Positions 28,213 to 37,162 of a DNA stretch of 64,000 nt are shown here, in pieces. Under the pieces are notes generated by a model that was not told the origin of the DNA, ran no database searches, and saw only the letters and a list, made by a program, of their open reading frames with translations. The stretch is taken from NCBI GenBank assembly GCA_023664365.1, contig JAMPFR010000006.1, positions 1 through 64,000 on the forward strand. The letters are read 5' to 3'. Within the stretch, counting starts at the first letter, position 1. Each line of letters begins with the position of its first letter. This DNA is from Acetatifactor muris. Its GTDB lineage: Bacteria; Bacillota; Clostridia; Lachnospirales; Lachnospiraceae. Position numbers and translations under genes: made by a program.

Positions 28213-28644
28213 CTATATAATTTCACCCGCACGATAACACTCACTGATATAATCCCGGGGTTGATAATAAAAATCTGAATTATAATTTGAAATAGCGTCA
28301 TCAATCCATGATGTATATACCTCCACCAAGGTTTTAATTAAATCATATCCGCACAAATCTTCAATCAGCCGCTCATAGACCTCTCCTATTGTCCAGTAAT
28401 CAGGAACCTCATATTTGCATCCCGCTACATTGTCAAACGCTCCTGTGGGAATACTGCCGGATGAAATAAATTCATACGCCGTCTTCTCAATAGGCTCACA
28501 GTGCAAAACATCTCCATACTTATAAATATGACGTAATACTTTTTCTCCAAGCGCTCTGACGACCTCTGACCTTTTCTGTCTCTGCTGCCTGCCGATGAAT
28601 TCAATTAAACTGCATAGAAAAAACAAATTACTGTCATTCTTCAC
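28213..28644 (-). CDS. Partner protein of the DUF3990 gene, possible antitoxin
   Basis: A 143-residue acidic, mainly helical protein that I cannot assign to a family. It starts with GTG inside the last 11 bases of the DUF3990 gene, so both are made from one message. Two-gene overlap of this kind is typical of toxin-antitoxin modules. The first 70 residues (FFLCSLIEFIGRQQRQKRSEVV...) resemble small proteins often seen beside DUF3990 genes in Clostridia. The antitoxin role is inferred from position only. Confidence 0.65.
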   Translation of the reverse strand: MKNDSNLFFLCSLIEFIGRQQRQKRSEVVRALGEKVLRHIYKYGDVLHCEPIEKTAYEFISSGSIPTGAFDNVAGCKYEVPDYWTIGEVYERLIEDLCGYDLIKTLVEVYTSWIDDAISNYNSDFYYQPRDYISECYRAGEII

Positions 28645-29110
28645 CGCTCACTTCACATCCTTTCAAAAAGGTTAATGTTGATAAGGCCTTCTCTGTATGA
28701 AAACTGATCTGGTGCGTTGGCCTTTTAAATTTTGCCAGTGCCCAAAAAGCCTCCCGTGAAATTTTCTCATCGACAAAATTCTGAACATAGTTAAAAATGG
28801 TATCATTTGCCATAGGCCCCTCTACAATATCATATGTGTGTGATTTTCCCAGACGGCAGGACACTATGAAATCCAGCCATTCCTCTGTCATTTCCGAAAA
28901 CCTGAGTATTTTTAAGGTTTCATCGGGATGATACATATACTCATTTATCACTCCCACATTATTATATCGAACCGCCCAGCGCTTTGCCTGCTCTCTGAAC
29001 ATTGTACAGTAAAATCCATAATAAAAATCCTTATGAAATCTTGTGATACGGATTTCCGGACACTCGACAATCTGCCGACTGCCATGGTATAAAATAACGT
29101 CCTGCTTCAT
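28634..29110 (-). CDS. DUF3990 protein, ADP-ribosyltransferase-like toxin candidate
   Basis: A 158-residue protein of the DUF3990 type. The order of motifs matches an ADP-ribosyltransferase core: LYHGS (His9), DFYYGFYCT (Tyr34) and QISF (Gln134), an H-Y-Q variant of the H-Y-E triad. EWLDFIVSCRLGKSHTYDIVEGPMAND is another family hallmark. It has no signal peptide and should act in the cytoplasm. AAGAGG precedes the start. The target, if it is a toxin, is unknown. Confidence 0.78.
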   Translation of the reverse strand: MKQDVILYHGSRQIVECPEIRITRFHKDFYYGFYCTMFREQAKRWAVRYNNVGVINEYMYHPDETLKILRFSEMTEEWLDFIVSCRLGKSHTYDIVEGPMANDTIFNYVQNFVDEKISREAFWALAKFKRPTHQISFHTEKALSTLTFLKGCEVSGEE

Positions 29111-29167
29111 AACTCCGTTACCTCTTTCCGTGAGAACCTTTTCCCTTTCCGCACGATAACAGTTTGC

Positions 29168-29689
29168 CTACTCTTCCAGCAGCGTATCAATTTCGGCGCA
29201 GTAACTCTCATACATCTCATCCGCGCCCGATGCGCCCAGATGGATGTAGGCAATCCTGCCGTCCCTGCCTATCAGCACAGTGTAGGGAATGCCGTCCGAA
29301 GGGTACAGACTGCCGATATCGCCTTCCGTGTCCAGCGCTACCGGAAAGTCATAACCGTTTCTCTCCAAAAAGCTCTCCACCGTATCGGCCTTCTCCCCCA
29401 AATCCACCGCTATCAACGTCAGGGCGTCCCCGTATTTTTCAAGAAGTCTGGGAAACGCGGGCATCTCTCCCACACAGGGGCCGCACCAGGTGGCCCAGAA
29501 ATTCAACAGAATCACACTGCCTTCATGGTCTGACAGAGTGAAGTCGCTTCCATCCGCCAGTACGACCGTGAAATCCCGGTATTCGTCGCCCTCCGCCACG
29601 GGCTCGCTCTGCTGTTCCTCCCCGCAGGCAGTCAGCATAAAGCACAGCATCAGCACCGGCAGCAAAGCCGTCAGATAAAATTTTTTCAT
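29168..29689 (-). CDS. TlpA/ResA-like thioredoxin-fold lipoprotein
   Basis: A 173-residue lipoprotein (lipobox LTAC, Cys22) with a redoxin domain. The active site WCGPC (Cys69, Cys72) sits in NFWATWCGPCVGEMP, and the cis-Pro region is DGIPYTVLI. It should reduce disulfides outside the membrane. Its ATG overlaps the stop of the polyferredoxin gene (ATGA). The pairing suggests that electrons from the membrane Fe-S protein reach this domain. Confidence 0.9.
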   Translation of the reverse strand: MKKFYLTALLPVLMLCFMLTACGEEQQSEPVAEGDEYRDFTVVLADGSDFTLSDHEGSVILLNFWATWCGPCVGEMPAFPRLLEKYGDALTLIAVDLGEKADTVESFLERNGYDFPVALDTEGDIGSLYPSDGIPYTVLIGRDGRIAYIHLGASGADEMYESYCAEIDTLLEE

Positions 29690-30534
29690 ACCTTTCGTTC
29701 CTTTCCGAAATAGATTGCATTTTTATGGCAGGCCGTGACACAGTGTCCGCAGTGGATGCACTCATGATCCCCCACCCGCCTGATATCCATGGGACATGCC
29801 TTCACGCACAGCCCGCAGTTGTTACACAGCTTTTTGTCCACCCGGACGGCCAGCAGTGCAATGCGGCCAAACAGGGAATAGATAGCCCCCAGGGGGCAGA
29901 GGAATCTGCAAAACCCTCGGTATATAAAGATACAGGACGCCAAAATCACCACACACAAAATGGTCTTCCACTGAAAGAGCGCCCCTGCCAGCGCCCGGTA
30001 TTCTTCCCGCATTCCCACCAGAAAGAAACCGCCCTCCAGGGTTCCTGCGGGACAAATGTACTTACAGAAGGCCGGTACCGGCGTCCCGGCGGCAAAGGCG
30101 TACCACAGAGGCAGCGCCACCACAAACACTGCCAGAATCACATATTTCAGCCAAGACAGCCGCCTTGTCCACACACTTTTCTTTAACTTCGGCCCGGGTA
30201 TCTTATGTAAAAGCTCCTGTATCAGTCCGAAAGGACATAAGAATCCGCAGACGACTCTGCCCAGGGCTGCTCCCACCAGTATTATAAATCCGGCTATGTA
30301 AAGGGGAAGCTTGTCCGGCAGACTGCTCAAAGCATTCTGCAGAGCCCCCAGAGGGCAGGAGGCTATGGCTCCGGGGCAGGAATAACAGTTCAGCCCCGGG
30401 ACGCAGACCCCTTTGCTTTTCCCCTTGTAGATTGACCCTTCCGCAAACCCCGGAAGATTGGCGTTGTACAGCAGGGCGCTGACGGCCTGAATGCACCTTC
30501 GCCTGAAACCTAAAGTGATTTTCCTTTTACCCAA
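29686..30534 (-). CDS. Membrane polyferredoxin (NapH-like 4Fe-4S protein)
   Basis: A 282-residue membrane protein. Cys-rich loops CPGAIASCPLG, CGFLCPFG and CRFLCPLG alternate with four or more membrane helices, and the C-terminus carries two classical 4Fe-4S motifs (CGLCVKACP, CIHCGHCVTACH). Such proteins pass electrons across or along the membrane. The start is TTG at 30534, overlapping the stop of the upstream CXXC peptide gene. It is followed by the TlpA-like gene with a 4-base overlap. Confidence 0.88.
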   Translation of the reverse strand: MGKRKITLGFRRRCIQAVSALLYNANLPGFAEGSIYKGKSKGVCVPGLNCYSCPGAIASCPLGALQNALSSLPDKLPLYIAGFIILVGAALGRVVCGFLCPFGLIQELLHKIPGPKLKKSVWTRRLSWLKYVILAVFVVALPLWYAFAAGTPVPAFCKYICPAGTLEGGFFLVGMREEYRALAGALFQWKTILCVVILASCIFIYRGFCRFLCPLGAIYSLFGRIALLAVRVDKKLCNNCGLCVKACPMDIRRVGDHECIHCGHCVTACHKNAIYFGKERKV

Positions 30535-30667
30535 TGCCGATACACTCCATACATATGTGAACGGCCTTTATCAGAGTATCCCGATAGCCTCCCTGCAGGA
30601 TGCCTGCCGTCAGCGCAAACAGGCCTGCCCCGCCGAGAAGGATACGGATTGTCCGCCTTCCCGCCAT
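30527..30667 (-). CDS. CD1871A-type CXXC-motif small membrane peptide
   Basis: A 46-residue frame with a hydrophobic N-terminal half (IRILLGGAGLFALTAGILQGG) and the C-terminal signature HICMECIGIG. This matches the CD1871A family of CXXC peptides as I know it. GGGGAG precedes the ATG, and a promoter lies about 90 bases upstream. Its stop codon overlaps the TTG start of the polyferredoxin gene, so it is the leader gene of a redox operon. The CXXC pair may be a redox or cluster ligand. Confidence 0.85.
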   Translation of the reverse strand: MAGRRTIRILLGGAGLFALTAGILQGGYRDTLIKAVHICMECIGIG

Positions 30668-30759
30668 AAATTTCTCCCCGTATTCCCGTTAAATCCTCTG
30701 TCAGACTGTCCCGGTGCTCCTCTTTTCGGAAGCTCCGGCTCCAGCGTCGCTTCCCTTAC

Positions 30760-30789
30760 ATTATAAACCGGGAATGCGGAGTACGTCAA
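30760..30789 (-). promoter_or_regulatory. Promoter of the CXXC peptide-polyferredoxin-TlpA operon
   Basis: The minus strand reads TTGACG (30784-30789), 18 bases, TATAAT (30760-30765). It overlaps the stop codon of the upstream EIIA-like gene. Confidence 0.7.
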
Positions 30790-31418
30790 CCATACAGCGC
30801 TTCCCTGCACTCCTCTCCCATTGCCGGACGCAGTCCCAGAATAGGCTCTCCGGCCTTGACCTGTTCTCCGGCGGCGGCAAGCAGGCTTCCGGCACAGGCT
30901 CCCGTCTCCACGGTAACCGTCACACAGCAGGAGGCCCCCTCCTTCACCAGTCCTTTACGGTCAAATTCCAGGAGCAGCTTTCCCTTTCCCACAATCTCGT
31001 TCTGCACGATTCTGGGACGGTAATACCGCTCCAGCAGATCATCCTCCGAATCTCCTACCCGGATACAAAGCTCCGCCCCGAACTCCGTCCGGAACAGAAA
31101 TCCGTTTCCCCCGGGAAAAATTTTCGTAATCTTCCCGTTTGCGGGAGCATACAATCTGTCCTCATTCGGATGAATTGCCGCCATGGTTTTTCCCTCGCCG
31201 CTCCTGTCCGCCACTTCGCCGGACACGGGACTTCCCACGGAAAAGGGGAACCTGATTCCGCTGTCCCGCCGATTTTCCCTTTTGCTCTCCCGCCGGTTCT
31301 CTCTCCTGTTTTCCTGCTCAGGGTTCTCCCATTGTCCTCCCATCAGCCTGCCCATGCAGAAACCCGCAGCCAGTGCGGCTCCTGCGATGGCCGTCAGCCA
31401 CCAAAAACTGATTTCCAT
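30786..31418 (-). CDS. Membrane-anchored EIIA-Glc-like protein lacking catalytic histidines
   Basis: A 210-residue protein: one N-terminal membrane helix (FWWLTAIAGAALAAGFCMG), an Arg/Glu/Asn-rich linker with repeated ENRRE units, then a beta-sandwich that follows EIIA-Glc closely (SPVSGEV, DRLYAPANGKITKIFPGGNGFLFRTEFGAELCIRVGDS, AGEQVKAGEPIL). In the sugar phosphotransferase protein the two active histidines sit in NHAF and VHFG; here these read GNGF and IRVG. It therefore cannot relay phosphate in the usual way. The ATG at 31418 is used, nine bases after GGAGG. Confidence 0.8.
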   Translation of the reverse strand: MEISFWWLTAIAGAALAAGFCMGRLMGGQWENPEQENRRENRRESKRENRRDSGIRFPFSVGSPVSGEVADRSGEGKTMAAIHPNEDRLYAPANGKITKIFPGGNGFLFRTEFGAELCIRVGDSEDDLLERYYRPRIVQNEIVGKGKLLLEFDRKGLVKEGASCCVTVTVETGACAGSLLAAAGEQVKAGEPILGLRPAMGEECREALYG

Positions 31419-31496
31419 GCTCAAGTACCTCCTGTTATTAAATATGTTCTATTTCTTTCCAAAAAAATGACAAATATTCTTGGCAAAAAATAATTG

Positions 31497-31526
31497 TTGA
31501 CATATTATCAGTATTGATGCTATACT
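31497..31526 (+). promoter_or_regulatory. Cold-shock gene promoter
   Basis: TTGACA (31497-31502), 18 bases, TATACT (31521-31526). The predicted start near 31533 gives an untranslated leader of about 137 bases, long as is usual for cold-shock genes. Confidence 0.8.
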
Positions 31527-31557
31527 ACGTTTGTATTCTAAATGAAAGTCATTGAAC

Positions 31558-31612
31558 TCACATATTTTTGTAAGTCATTACGGTTTTCATGATGATTTAC
31601 AAAAATATGTGA
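31558..31612 (+). promoter_or_regulatory. Long hairpin in the cold-shock gene leader
   Basis: Positions 31558-31580 pair with 31590-31612 over 23 bp, with two G-U wobbles, 15 consecutive perfect A/T-rich pairs in the lower half and a 9-base loop. Five T follow immediately (31613-31617), so it also looks like an attenuator. It could change with temperature or prevent full-length transcription. The role is inferred. Confidence 0.75.
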
Positions 31613-31669
31613 TTTTTGTGTCCTGATTTAGAAACAATAAATTAATTTATATTTTAAGGAGGTACCTCA

Positions 31670-31885
31670 ATGAATAACGGTACAGTTAAGTGGTTCAACG
31701 CACAGAAGGGCTATGGTTTCATCACCAATGATGCAACCGGCGAGGAAGTATTCGTACATTTCTCCGCAATCAATGCTGATGGTTTCAAGTCTCTGGAGGA
31801 AGGCCAGAAGGTTACTTTCGATACCGAGACCGATCCTCAGAACAGCAGCAAGACCCGTGCTACCAACGTTACGGTTGTAGCATAA
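31670..31885 (+). CDS. Cold-shock protein (CspA family)
   Basis: A 71-residue single cold-shock domain that binds single-stranded RNA and DNA. The RNA-binding motifs RNP1 (KGYGFIT) and RNP2 (VFVHFS) are intact, and [16 protein letters not shown] is the standard opening. AAGGAGG lies seven bases before the ATG. It is a single-gene unit with its own promoter, leader hairpin and terminator. Confidence 0.97.
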   Translation: MNNGTVKWFNAQKGYGFITNDATGEEVFVHFSAINADGFKSLEEGQKVTFDTETDPQNSSKTRATNVTVVA

Positions 31886-31929
31886 CTGCTTCTGACTGAC
31901 GAAGAACGCAAAGCGGCTGTAAAGCAGCT

Positions 31930-31968
31930 AAAAACCGGGATTTCCAGATATTGGAGATCCCGGTTTTT
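31930..31968 (+). terminator. Cold-shock gene terminator
   Basis: AAAACCGGGAT (31931-31941) pairs with ATCCCGGTTTT (31957-31967), followed by T and G. It lies 45 bases past the stop codon. Confidence 0.9.
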
Positions 31969-32049
31969 GTGTTGCAGCTATTTATTTTTCAGCAATAGTC
32001 AATTGACATCCCGGCAAAGTCATCGCGCAAAGGCATAAGCGGTCTGACC

Positions 32050-32820
32050 CTATTCTTTTATCCAGACATATCTCGGGTCATCATCCCGGGTGGTCCAGGG
32101 ATTACCCGGCAGATGCCGTATCATCCAACAGTAATACATGGGATACCCCGGCGCCGTCACCTGGGGATGCGTCTCTCCCGGTGTGATTGCGGCAAAGCTG
32201 CCGTCCGCGATTTTATAAGCATTTTCCCCGATAAAGCAAGCGCCAAAACCCTCCTCCCGCTGAAAACGATAGTAGTATACCTCCGGCTGGGGATGGGAAT
32301 GAGGCGTGTAGCTGGACCAGCTTCCCTGATGATTAATCACCTCGCCGTTTACCATGTTGGAGTAAGGCGCGTTCTCATAGTCAAACACCGTGCGCACGGT
32401 ACGAACCATACGATCCTCGCAGAGTCCGAAGCCAAAGGTTTCATCCCGGCAGGTATCCGGCGTGTAAAAGACCGAATCAAATTCTCTCTCATTGGCCGTC
32501 TTCTGTACCAGCAGCTCGCTGTCCGCCCCGGCCTTCACAGTGATCCTTTTTCCCCTGCACACATGGAGACAATAGGGGCCTTCCTTTATAAAATCCTCCC
32601 TGTGCCCTTCTGCCGCCCGGCCTTCCCACTCGTAGGTGACATTGCCCAGCACCAGCAGCGCCGCCGTCTCTTCCCCGTCCGAGAAAAATTCTCTTGTCTC
32701 CCCTGCCGTCATCCGATAGACGGCGATATCCATCATCATGTCATTTTCCGCATCCCCTGCAGACGTCAGCCGCTTCACGCCGCTCCCGTCATACTCAGGG
32801 TACCCGAACTGTTTGCTCAT
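32050..32820 (-). CDS. iolB: 5-deoxy-glucuronate isomerase IolB
   Basis: A 256-residue cupin enzyme converting 5-deoxy-D-glucuronate to 5-dehydro-2-deoxy-D-gluconate, the step after IolD in myo-inositol breakdown. Metal-binding cupin motifs appear as SSYTPHSHPQPEVYYYRF, with a later His in GETHPQV. The length is normal. It is the last gene of the inositol run; a GC-rich hairpin separates it from iolG. Confidence 0.93.
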   Translation of the reverse strand: MSKQFGYPEYDGSGVKRLTSAGDAENDMMMDIAVYRMTAGETREFFSDGEETAALLVLGNVTYEWEGRAAEGHREDFIKEGPYCLHVCRGKRITVKAGADSELLVQKTANEREFDSVFYTPDTCRDETFGFGLCEDRMVRTVRTVFDYENAPYSNMVNGEVINHQGSWSSYTPHSHPQPEVYYYRFQREEGFGACFIGENAYKIADGSFAAITPGETHPQVTAPGYPMYYCWMIRHLPGNPWTTRDDDPRYVWIKE

Positions 32821-32830
32821 ACGGTTTCTT

Positions 32831-32860
32831 CCAGGCGCCGGAACACTTCCGTGCGCCTGG
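32831..32860. repeat. Hairpin before iolB
   Basis: CCAGGCGC (32831-32838) and GCGCCTGG (32853-32860) form a perfect 8 bp stem with an inner GGAA/TTCC. There is no T-run, so it is more likely an RNA-processing or stability element than a terminator. It lies 11 bases before the iolB start. Confidence 0.6.
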
Positions 32861-32925
32861 CCCTCCTTCCCTTCTCTCTGTCAAAGCCGTTTCCCGGCAT
32901 TTTGTTAAAACCGATTCTCTGCTTT

Positions 32926-33939
32926 TTAAAACTGTATTTCAGACAGCTTCACGGGCCTGTGCTCTTCCACGGACTTCTTTGCCGCGACGCCCATCAGAAC
33001 CGGTTTCAGACCGTCCATAACTCCCAGAGGCGTCTCCGTATCCTTCTCAATGGCCTCCACGAACAACCTGACCTCCCTGGAAAAGGACTCCATATATCTC
33101 TCCAGGAAGAAATACAGCGGCTTCTCCCCGGTGATGCCTTCCGCGCTGCTTAAAACAGCGGAAGAGGCCGTATCATTTGCCGTGGCCACCATTCCCTTTG
33201 AACCGAATACCTCCGCCCGCTGGTCGTAGCCGTACACAGCCTTCCTGGAATTGTCAATTACCGCAATGGCCCCGTTTTCCATCTTCAGGGTGATGACCGC
33301 AGTATCCACATCCCCCGCCTCTTCGATTGCCGGATCCACCAGAACCGCAGACTGTACATAAATCTCCTCTGCATCGCATCCTGCCAGATAGCGCACCATG
33401 TCAAAATCATGGATAGTCATATCCAGGAACATGCCCCCTGAAACTGCCGCATACTCCGCAGAAGGAGGCTCCGGATCTCTGGACGTAATTTTAATAATAT
33501 GGGGATCTCCGATTTTTCCTGCGGTTATGGCATTTTTCACCGCTTCAAAATTGTGGTCGAAGCGCCGGTTAAAGCCAACCTGGTACTTCAGCCTGCTTCC
33601 CTCCAGAGCCTTCACCACCTCCTTAATCTTCCCAAGGTCATGATCGATGGGCTTTTCACAGAACACATGCTTACCCGCCTGAATGGCCTCAATGGAAATG
33701 GGTGAATGGGTATTGGTGGAAGAACAAATCATGACCGCGTCAATTTCAGGATCATTCAGGATTTCATGATAGTCCTTTACAGTCTGCTCCACCCCCAGGG
33801 ACTTTGCCCACGCCGCGGTTTCCTCCGTCATAAACGGATCTGCCAGCGTCTTGATTTTTGCGTTTTTTATGTGCAGGCAGATACTTTCCGTATGTACCTT
33901 TCCGATTCTTCCTGCACCGATTACACCAAATGTTACCAT
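32926..33939 (-). CDS. iolG: Inositol 2-dehydrogenase IolG
   Basis: A 337-residue NAD-dependent dehydrogenase that oxidises myo-inositol to scyllo-inosose. The Rossmann motif GVIGAGRIGKVH is at the N-terminus, EKPIDHD carries the conserved Lys, and GGMFLDMTIHDFDMVRYL holds the catalytic Asp/His. The ATG at 33939 follows GGAGGGA; the longer frame adds an unrelated tail. It lies after iolE, across a 172-base spacer holding three hairpins. Confidence 0.93.
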   Translation of the reverse strand: MVTFGVIGAGRIGKVHTESICLHIKNAKIKTLADPFMTEETAAWAKSLGVEQTVKDYHEILNDPEIDAVMICSSTNTHSPISIEAIQAGKHVFCEKPIDHDLGKIKEVVKALEGSRLKYQVGFNRRFDHNFEAVKNAITAGKIGDPHIIKITSRDPEPPSAEYAAVSGGMFLDMTIHDFDMVRYLAGCDAEEIYVQSAVLVDPAIEEAGDVDTAVITLKMENGAIAVIDNSRKAVYGYDQRAEVFGSKGMVATANDTASSAVLSSAEGITGEKPLYFFLERYMESFSREVRLFVEAIEKDTETPLGVMDGLKPVLMGVAAKKSVEEHRPVKLSEIQF

Positions 33940-33982
33940 GCTTATTTCCCTCCATTCTGAATTTTGCCGTCCAAATGTATGC

Positions 33983-34104
33983 GAAGAATGCCCGCACAAA
34001 GAGGCGGCTGCGTCCCCTCCCGGGCATTCTTCCATGTGCATAGGTTCCGCGAAGCGGAGCCGTAGATTTTCTTAGCGAGCGTTCTTTGAGCGCTTAGAAA
34101 ATCT
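33983..34104. repeat. Three consecutive hairpins between iolE and iolG
   Basis: A 12 bp perfect inverted repeat (33983-33994 with 34021-34032), an 8 bp GC-rich hairpin (34043-34061) and a 14 bp A/T-rich inverted repeat with one mismatch (34064-34077 with 34091-34104) stand side by side inside the operon. None is followed by a clear T-run. They resemble an intergenic repeat unit or an RNA stability element. Confidence 0.7.
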
Positions 34105-34111
34105 TTGCACA

Positions 34112-35008
34112 TTAGATACCTGCATGTTCTTTTATGTACTTCCTCGCCTTCAGCGCGTACTCAAAGGGATTTGCCTTTGCGGGATCCTGTTCCGCCTCCA
34201 CCAGCATATATCCCTCATATTGATTCTCCGACAGCACCCTGAAAACAGAATCAAAATCAATACAGCCGTCCCCCGGAACCGTAAACGCTCCCTGCCTTAC
34301 TCCCTCCAGAAAGCTTAAGTGCTCCGCCTTCACCCGCTCCACCACCTCCGGGCGGATATCCTTTAAATGTACATGCTTAATCCGGCTCACATATTTTTTT
34401 ACCAGCTCCACGGGATCCTCTCCGCAGTAGGCAAAGTGGCCGGTGTCAAAGAGCAGGCTCACATACTCCGGATCCGTACCCTCCAGCATTCTGTCCGTCT
34501 CCGCTGCAGTCTGCACCACTGTGCCCATATGGTGATGGAAGGTAAGGGCAAGCCCCCTTTCCTTCGCCGCTTTTCCCAGCCTGTTCAGACCTGTGCAGAG
34601 AAGCTCCCACTCCTCCTCATTCATGCTATGCTTTTGCTCGAATACAGGGACGTCCTGCATTCCCTGGATGCTGTATGACTGCTCGGACACTCCTATCACC
34701 TTAGCCCCCAGAGCCTTTAAGAACTCCACCTTTTCCAGAAAAGGCTTTTCCGTCTCCTCATAGGGCCTGGAAATCAGGAAGGTGGAAAACCAGCAGTTGC
34801 AGATTTCCAGCCCCCGCAGATCCAGCGCCTTTTTCAGGACGTTTACATCCGTGGGATATTTGTTGCCGATTTCAGAACCGCTGTATCCCGCCAGCGCCAT
34901 CTCGCTGATGCACTGCTCGAAGGTATTCTCCTTCCCCAAATCCGGCAAATCATCATTGGTCCATGCAATGGGTGCGATCCCAAGCTTCACTTTACCGTTT
35001 TCAAACAT
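34112..35008 (-). CDS. iolE: Inosose dehydratase IolE
   Basis: A 298-residue TIM-barrel enzyme of the xylose isomerase-like group that dehydrates scyllo-inosose. The opening [19 protein letters not shown] is typical of IolE. Metal ligands are suggested by [29 protein letters not shown] and the closing [18 protein letters not shown] precedes the ATG. The 197-base gap to iolD holds no gene and no clear promoter. Confidence 0.93.
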   Translation of the reverse strand: MFENGKVKLGIAPIAWTNDDLPDLGKENTFEQCISEMALAGYSGSEIGNKYPTDVNVLKKALDLRGLEICNCWFSTFLISRPYEETEKPFLEKVEFLKALGAKVIGVSEQSYSIQGMQDVPVFEQKHSMNEEEWELLCTGLNRLGKAAKERGLALTFHHHMGTVVQTAAETDRMLEGTDPEYVSLLFDTGHFAYCGEDPVELVKKYVSRIKHVHLKDIRPEVVERVKAEHLSFLEGVRQGAFTVPGDGCIDFDSVFRVLSENQYEGYMLVEAEQDPAKANPFEYALKARKYIKEHAGI

Positions 35009-35205
35009 GCTTTTCCTCTTTTCCGCGCCTTGCGCTTATTCTATTCCGCTCTCACTATACTCCCCTGTCCGCAGGCCTGAAGCCTTCCTGTCTCCCTGCG
35101 GCGCGCCCCATATCACTTCCGACATTTACCCGGCCCTCTCAGAACAGCCCCGCCTGCTTCCGACACTCCCGAACCGTTCAGGAAAGTTCTGAGCAAAGTG
35201 CTTCC

Positions 35206-37134
35206 TCAATACCTCCTTGCCTTTTCCCTGCCCTCCAACACACGGGCATAAGCCGCCCGGCCCTCCGGCTTCTCCGATACCGCTGCAGTTCCCACATTCC
35301 ACCAGGAGCCATAGCCGTCTGTCATAGTCTTGGGCAGTACCTTGATGTCTATCAGAGTGGATACCTTCTGCTTTTCCGCATCCTTCAGGGCTGCCTCCAG
35401 CTCCTCCGGAGTGTGTACCGTATAGCCTTTTGCGCCGTACCCCTCCGCAACCTTTGCAAAATCAATGGGAATCAGGCCCCCCTGCAGTTCCCCGCTGTCA
35501 TCCCGATACCGAAACTCCGTAGCAAGATTGCCCACGCCGTTTGACATCTGCAGATTGTTAATGCACCCAAAGCCGCAGTTATCAAACAGCAGCAGGTTAA
35601 TCTTCTTCCCCTCCTGAAGAGAAGTAATGAACTCACTGTGCAGCATGAGGAAACTGCCATCCCCCAGCATGGCATAGACCTCCCGTTCCGGCTCCGCCAG
35701 CTTGCATCCAAGGGCTGCCGCCGCCTCATAGCCCATGCAGGAATATCCGTACTCCATGTGGTAGGAATCCTTTTCCTCCGTAGTCCACATACGCTGAAGG
35801 TCTCCCGGCAGGGAACCCGCCGCGCCGGTGACAATGGCGTCCTTCGGAATCACCTCTCTCACCTTGGCCACCGCAGCCGTCTGGGTCAGTGTGCTGCCCG
35901 TCAGGAGCGCAAACTCCCGGATGGAGCTTTCATTCCGGGCGCTGATTAGAGGTTCAAAATCATCGCCGTAGGCATACGCCGCCAGACGCTCCATCTCATT
36001 CTCCCAGCCCTGCTTTGCCCTGCTGATTTCCTCCGTATAGCCGCTTCTGTAGCCTGCCGCCTTCAGCTCCCGGGACAGGGCCTCCAGGGTGACCCTTGCG
36101 TCTCCGATGACGCTTACCCCGTCCATCTTATAAGCATGGAACCGGGACACATTCACGGTGACAAATTTCACCTCCGGGTTGCTGTACTGAGATTTGGAGC
36201 CTGTGGTGAAGTCCGTCAACCTTGTGCCAACCGCCAGCACCACATCCGCCAAGGCAGCAATCTCATTGGCCGCAGAGTTACCCGTAACGCCCACCCCTCC
36301 CAGATTATAGGGAGAAGAGCCTGCACAGGCGCTTTTACCTGCCTGGGTCTCCGCAAAGGGAATATTGAAATCACTGCAGAACTGCTCCAGTGTCTTTCCC
36401 GCCTCGGAATATCTGACGCCGCCTCCGCAAAGCACCAGCGGGCGCCTGCAGTTTTTCAGAATTTCCACTGCGTCCGCAAGCTCCTCCTCCGCAGGAACGG
36501 CTCTGGTAATCTTATGCACTCTCTTTTCAAAGAAGGAATCCGGATAGTCATAAGCATCCCCCTCCACATCCTGGCTTAAGGCAATGCATACCGCGCCTGT
36601 CTCCGCCGGGTCTGTCAGTACCCGCATGGCCTGTATCATGGAACTCATCAGCTGCTCCGGCCTGACTATCCTGTCCCAGTATTTGCACACCGGGCGGAAC
36701 GCGTCGTTTGTGGTAACGGACGGCGCGCAGCTCTGTTCCAGCTGCTGCAGCACGGGATCCGGCTGCCTGTTGGCAAAGGTATCCCCCGGCAGAAGCAGCA
36801 GAGGAATATTATTCACCGTGGCGCAGGCCGCAGCCGTCACCATGTTGGCAGCCCCCGGCCCGATAGAAGACGCGCAGGCTATGATACGCTTCCTGTTATT
36901 CTGCTTGGCAAAGGCTGCAGCCGCATGGGCCATCCCCTGCTCGTTCCTTCCCTGGAACACCTTCAGCCTCCCCGGATTCTCATCCAGGGCCTGGCCAAGC
37001 CCTACTACGATTCCATGCCCGAAGATGGTAAATACCCCTTCCACAAACTTTGTTTCCACGCCGTCCCGCAGCACATACTGGTTATCCAGAAATTTTACCA
37101 GTGCCTGGGCCACTGTCATATGCGTTGTTTTCAT
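35206..37134 (-). CDS. iolD: 3D-(3,5/4)-trihydroxycyclohexane-1,2-dione hydrolase IolD
   Basis: A 642-residue thiamine diphosphate enzyme that opens the inositol-derived ring to 5-deoxy-glucuronate. The N-terminal domain has [16 protein letters not shown] and [27 protein letters not shown]; the cofactor motif is [11 protein letters not shown]...[11 protein letters not shown] near 485-530. The length is that of the family. GAGGAGG precedes the ATG, 28 bp after the end of iolC. Confidence 0.95.
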   Translation of the reverse strand: MKTTHMTVAQALVKFLDNQYVLRDGVETKFVEGVFTIFGHGIVVGLGQALDENPGRLKVFQGRNEQGMAHAAAAFAKQNNRKRIIACASSIGPGAANMVTAAACATVNNIPLLLLPGDTFANRQPDPVLQQLEQSCAPSVTTNDAFRPVCKYWDRIVRPEQLMSSMIQAMRVLTDPAETGAVCIALSQDVEGDAYDYPDSFFEKRVHKITRAVPAEEELADAVEILKNCRRPLVLCGGGVRYSEAGKTLEQFCSDFNIPFAETQAGKSACAGSSPYNLGGVGVTGNSAANEIAALADVVLAVGTRLTDFTTGSKSQYSNPEVKFVTVNVSRFHAYKMDGVSVIGDARVTLEALSRELKAAGYRSGYTEEISRAKQGWENEMERLAAYAYGDDFEPLISARNESSIREFALLTGSTLTQTAAVAKVREVIPKDAIVTGAAGSLPGDLQRMWTTEEKDSYHMEYGYSCMGYEAAAALGCKLAEPEREVYAMLGDGSFLMLHSEFITSLQEGKKINLLLFDNCGFGCINNLQMSNGVGNLATEFRYRDDSGELQGGLIPIDFAKVAEGYGAKGYTVHTPEELEAALKDAEKQKVSTLIDIKVLPKTMTDGYGSWWNVGTAAVSEKPEGRAAYARVLEGREKARRY

Positions 37135-37162
37135 TACATGCCTCCTCTCCGATTGTCGATTC

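Noticed and set aside
33940..34041. Thirty-four extra residues at the start of IolG
   Set aside because: They fall in the hairpin spacer, and the Rossmann motif begins right after the ATG at 33939, which has a good ribosome site.
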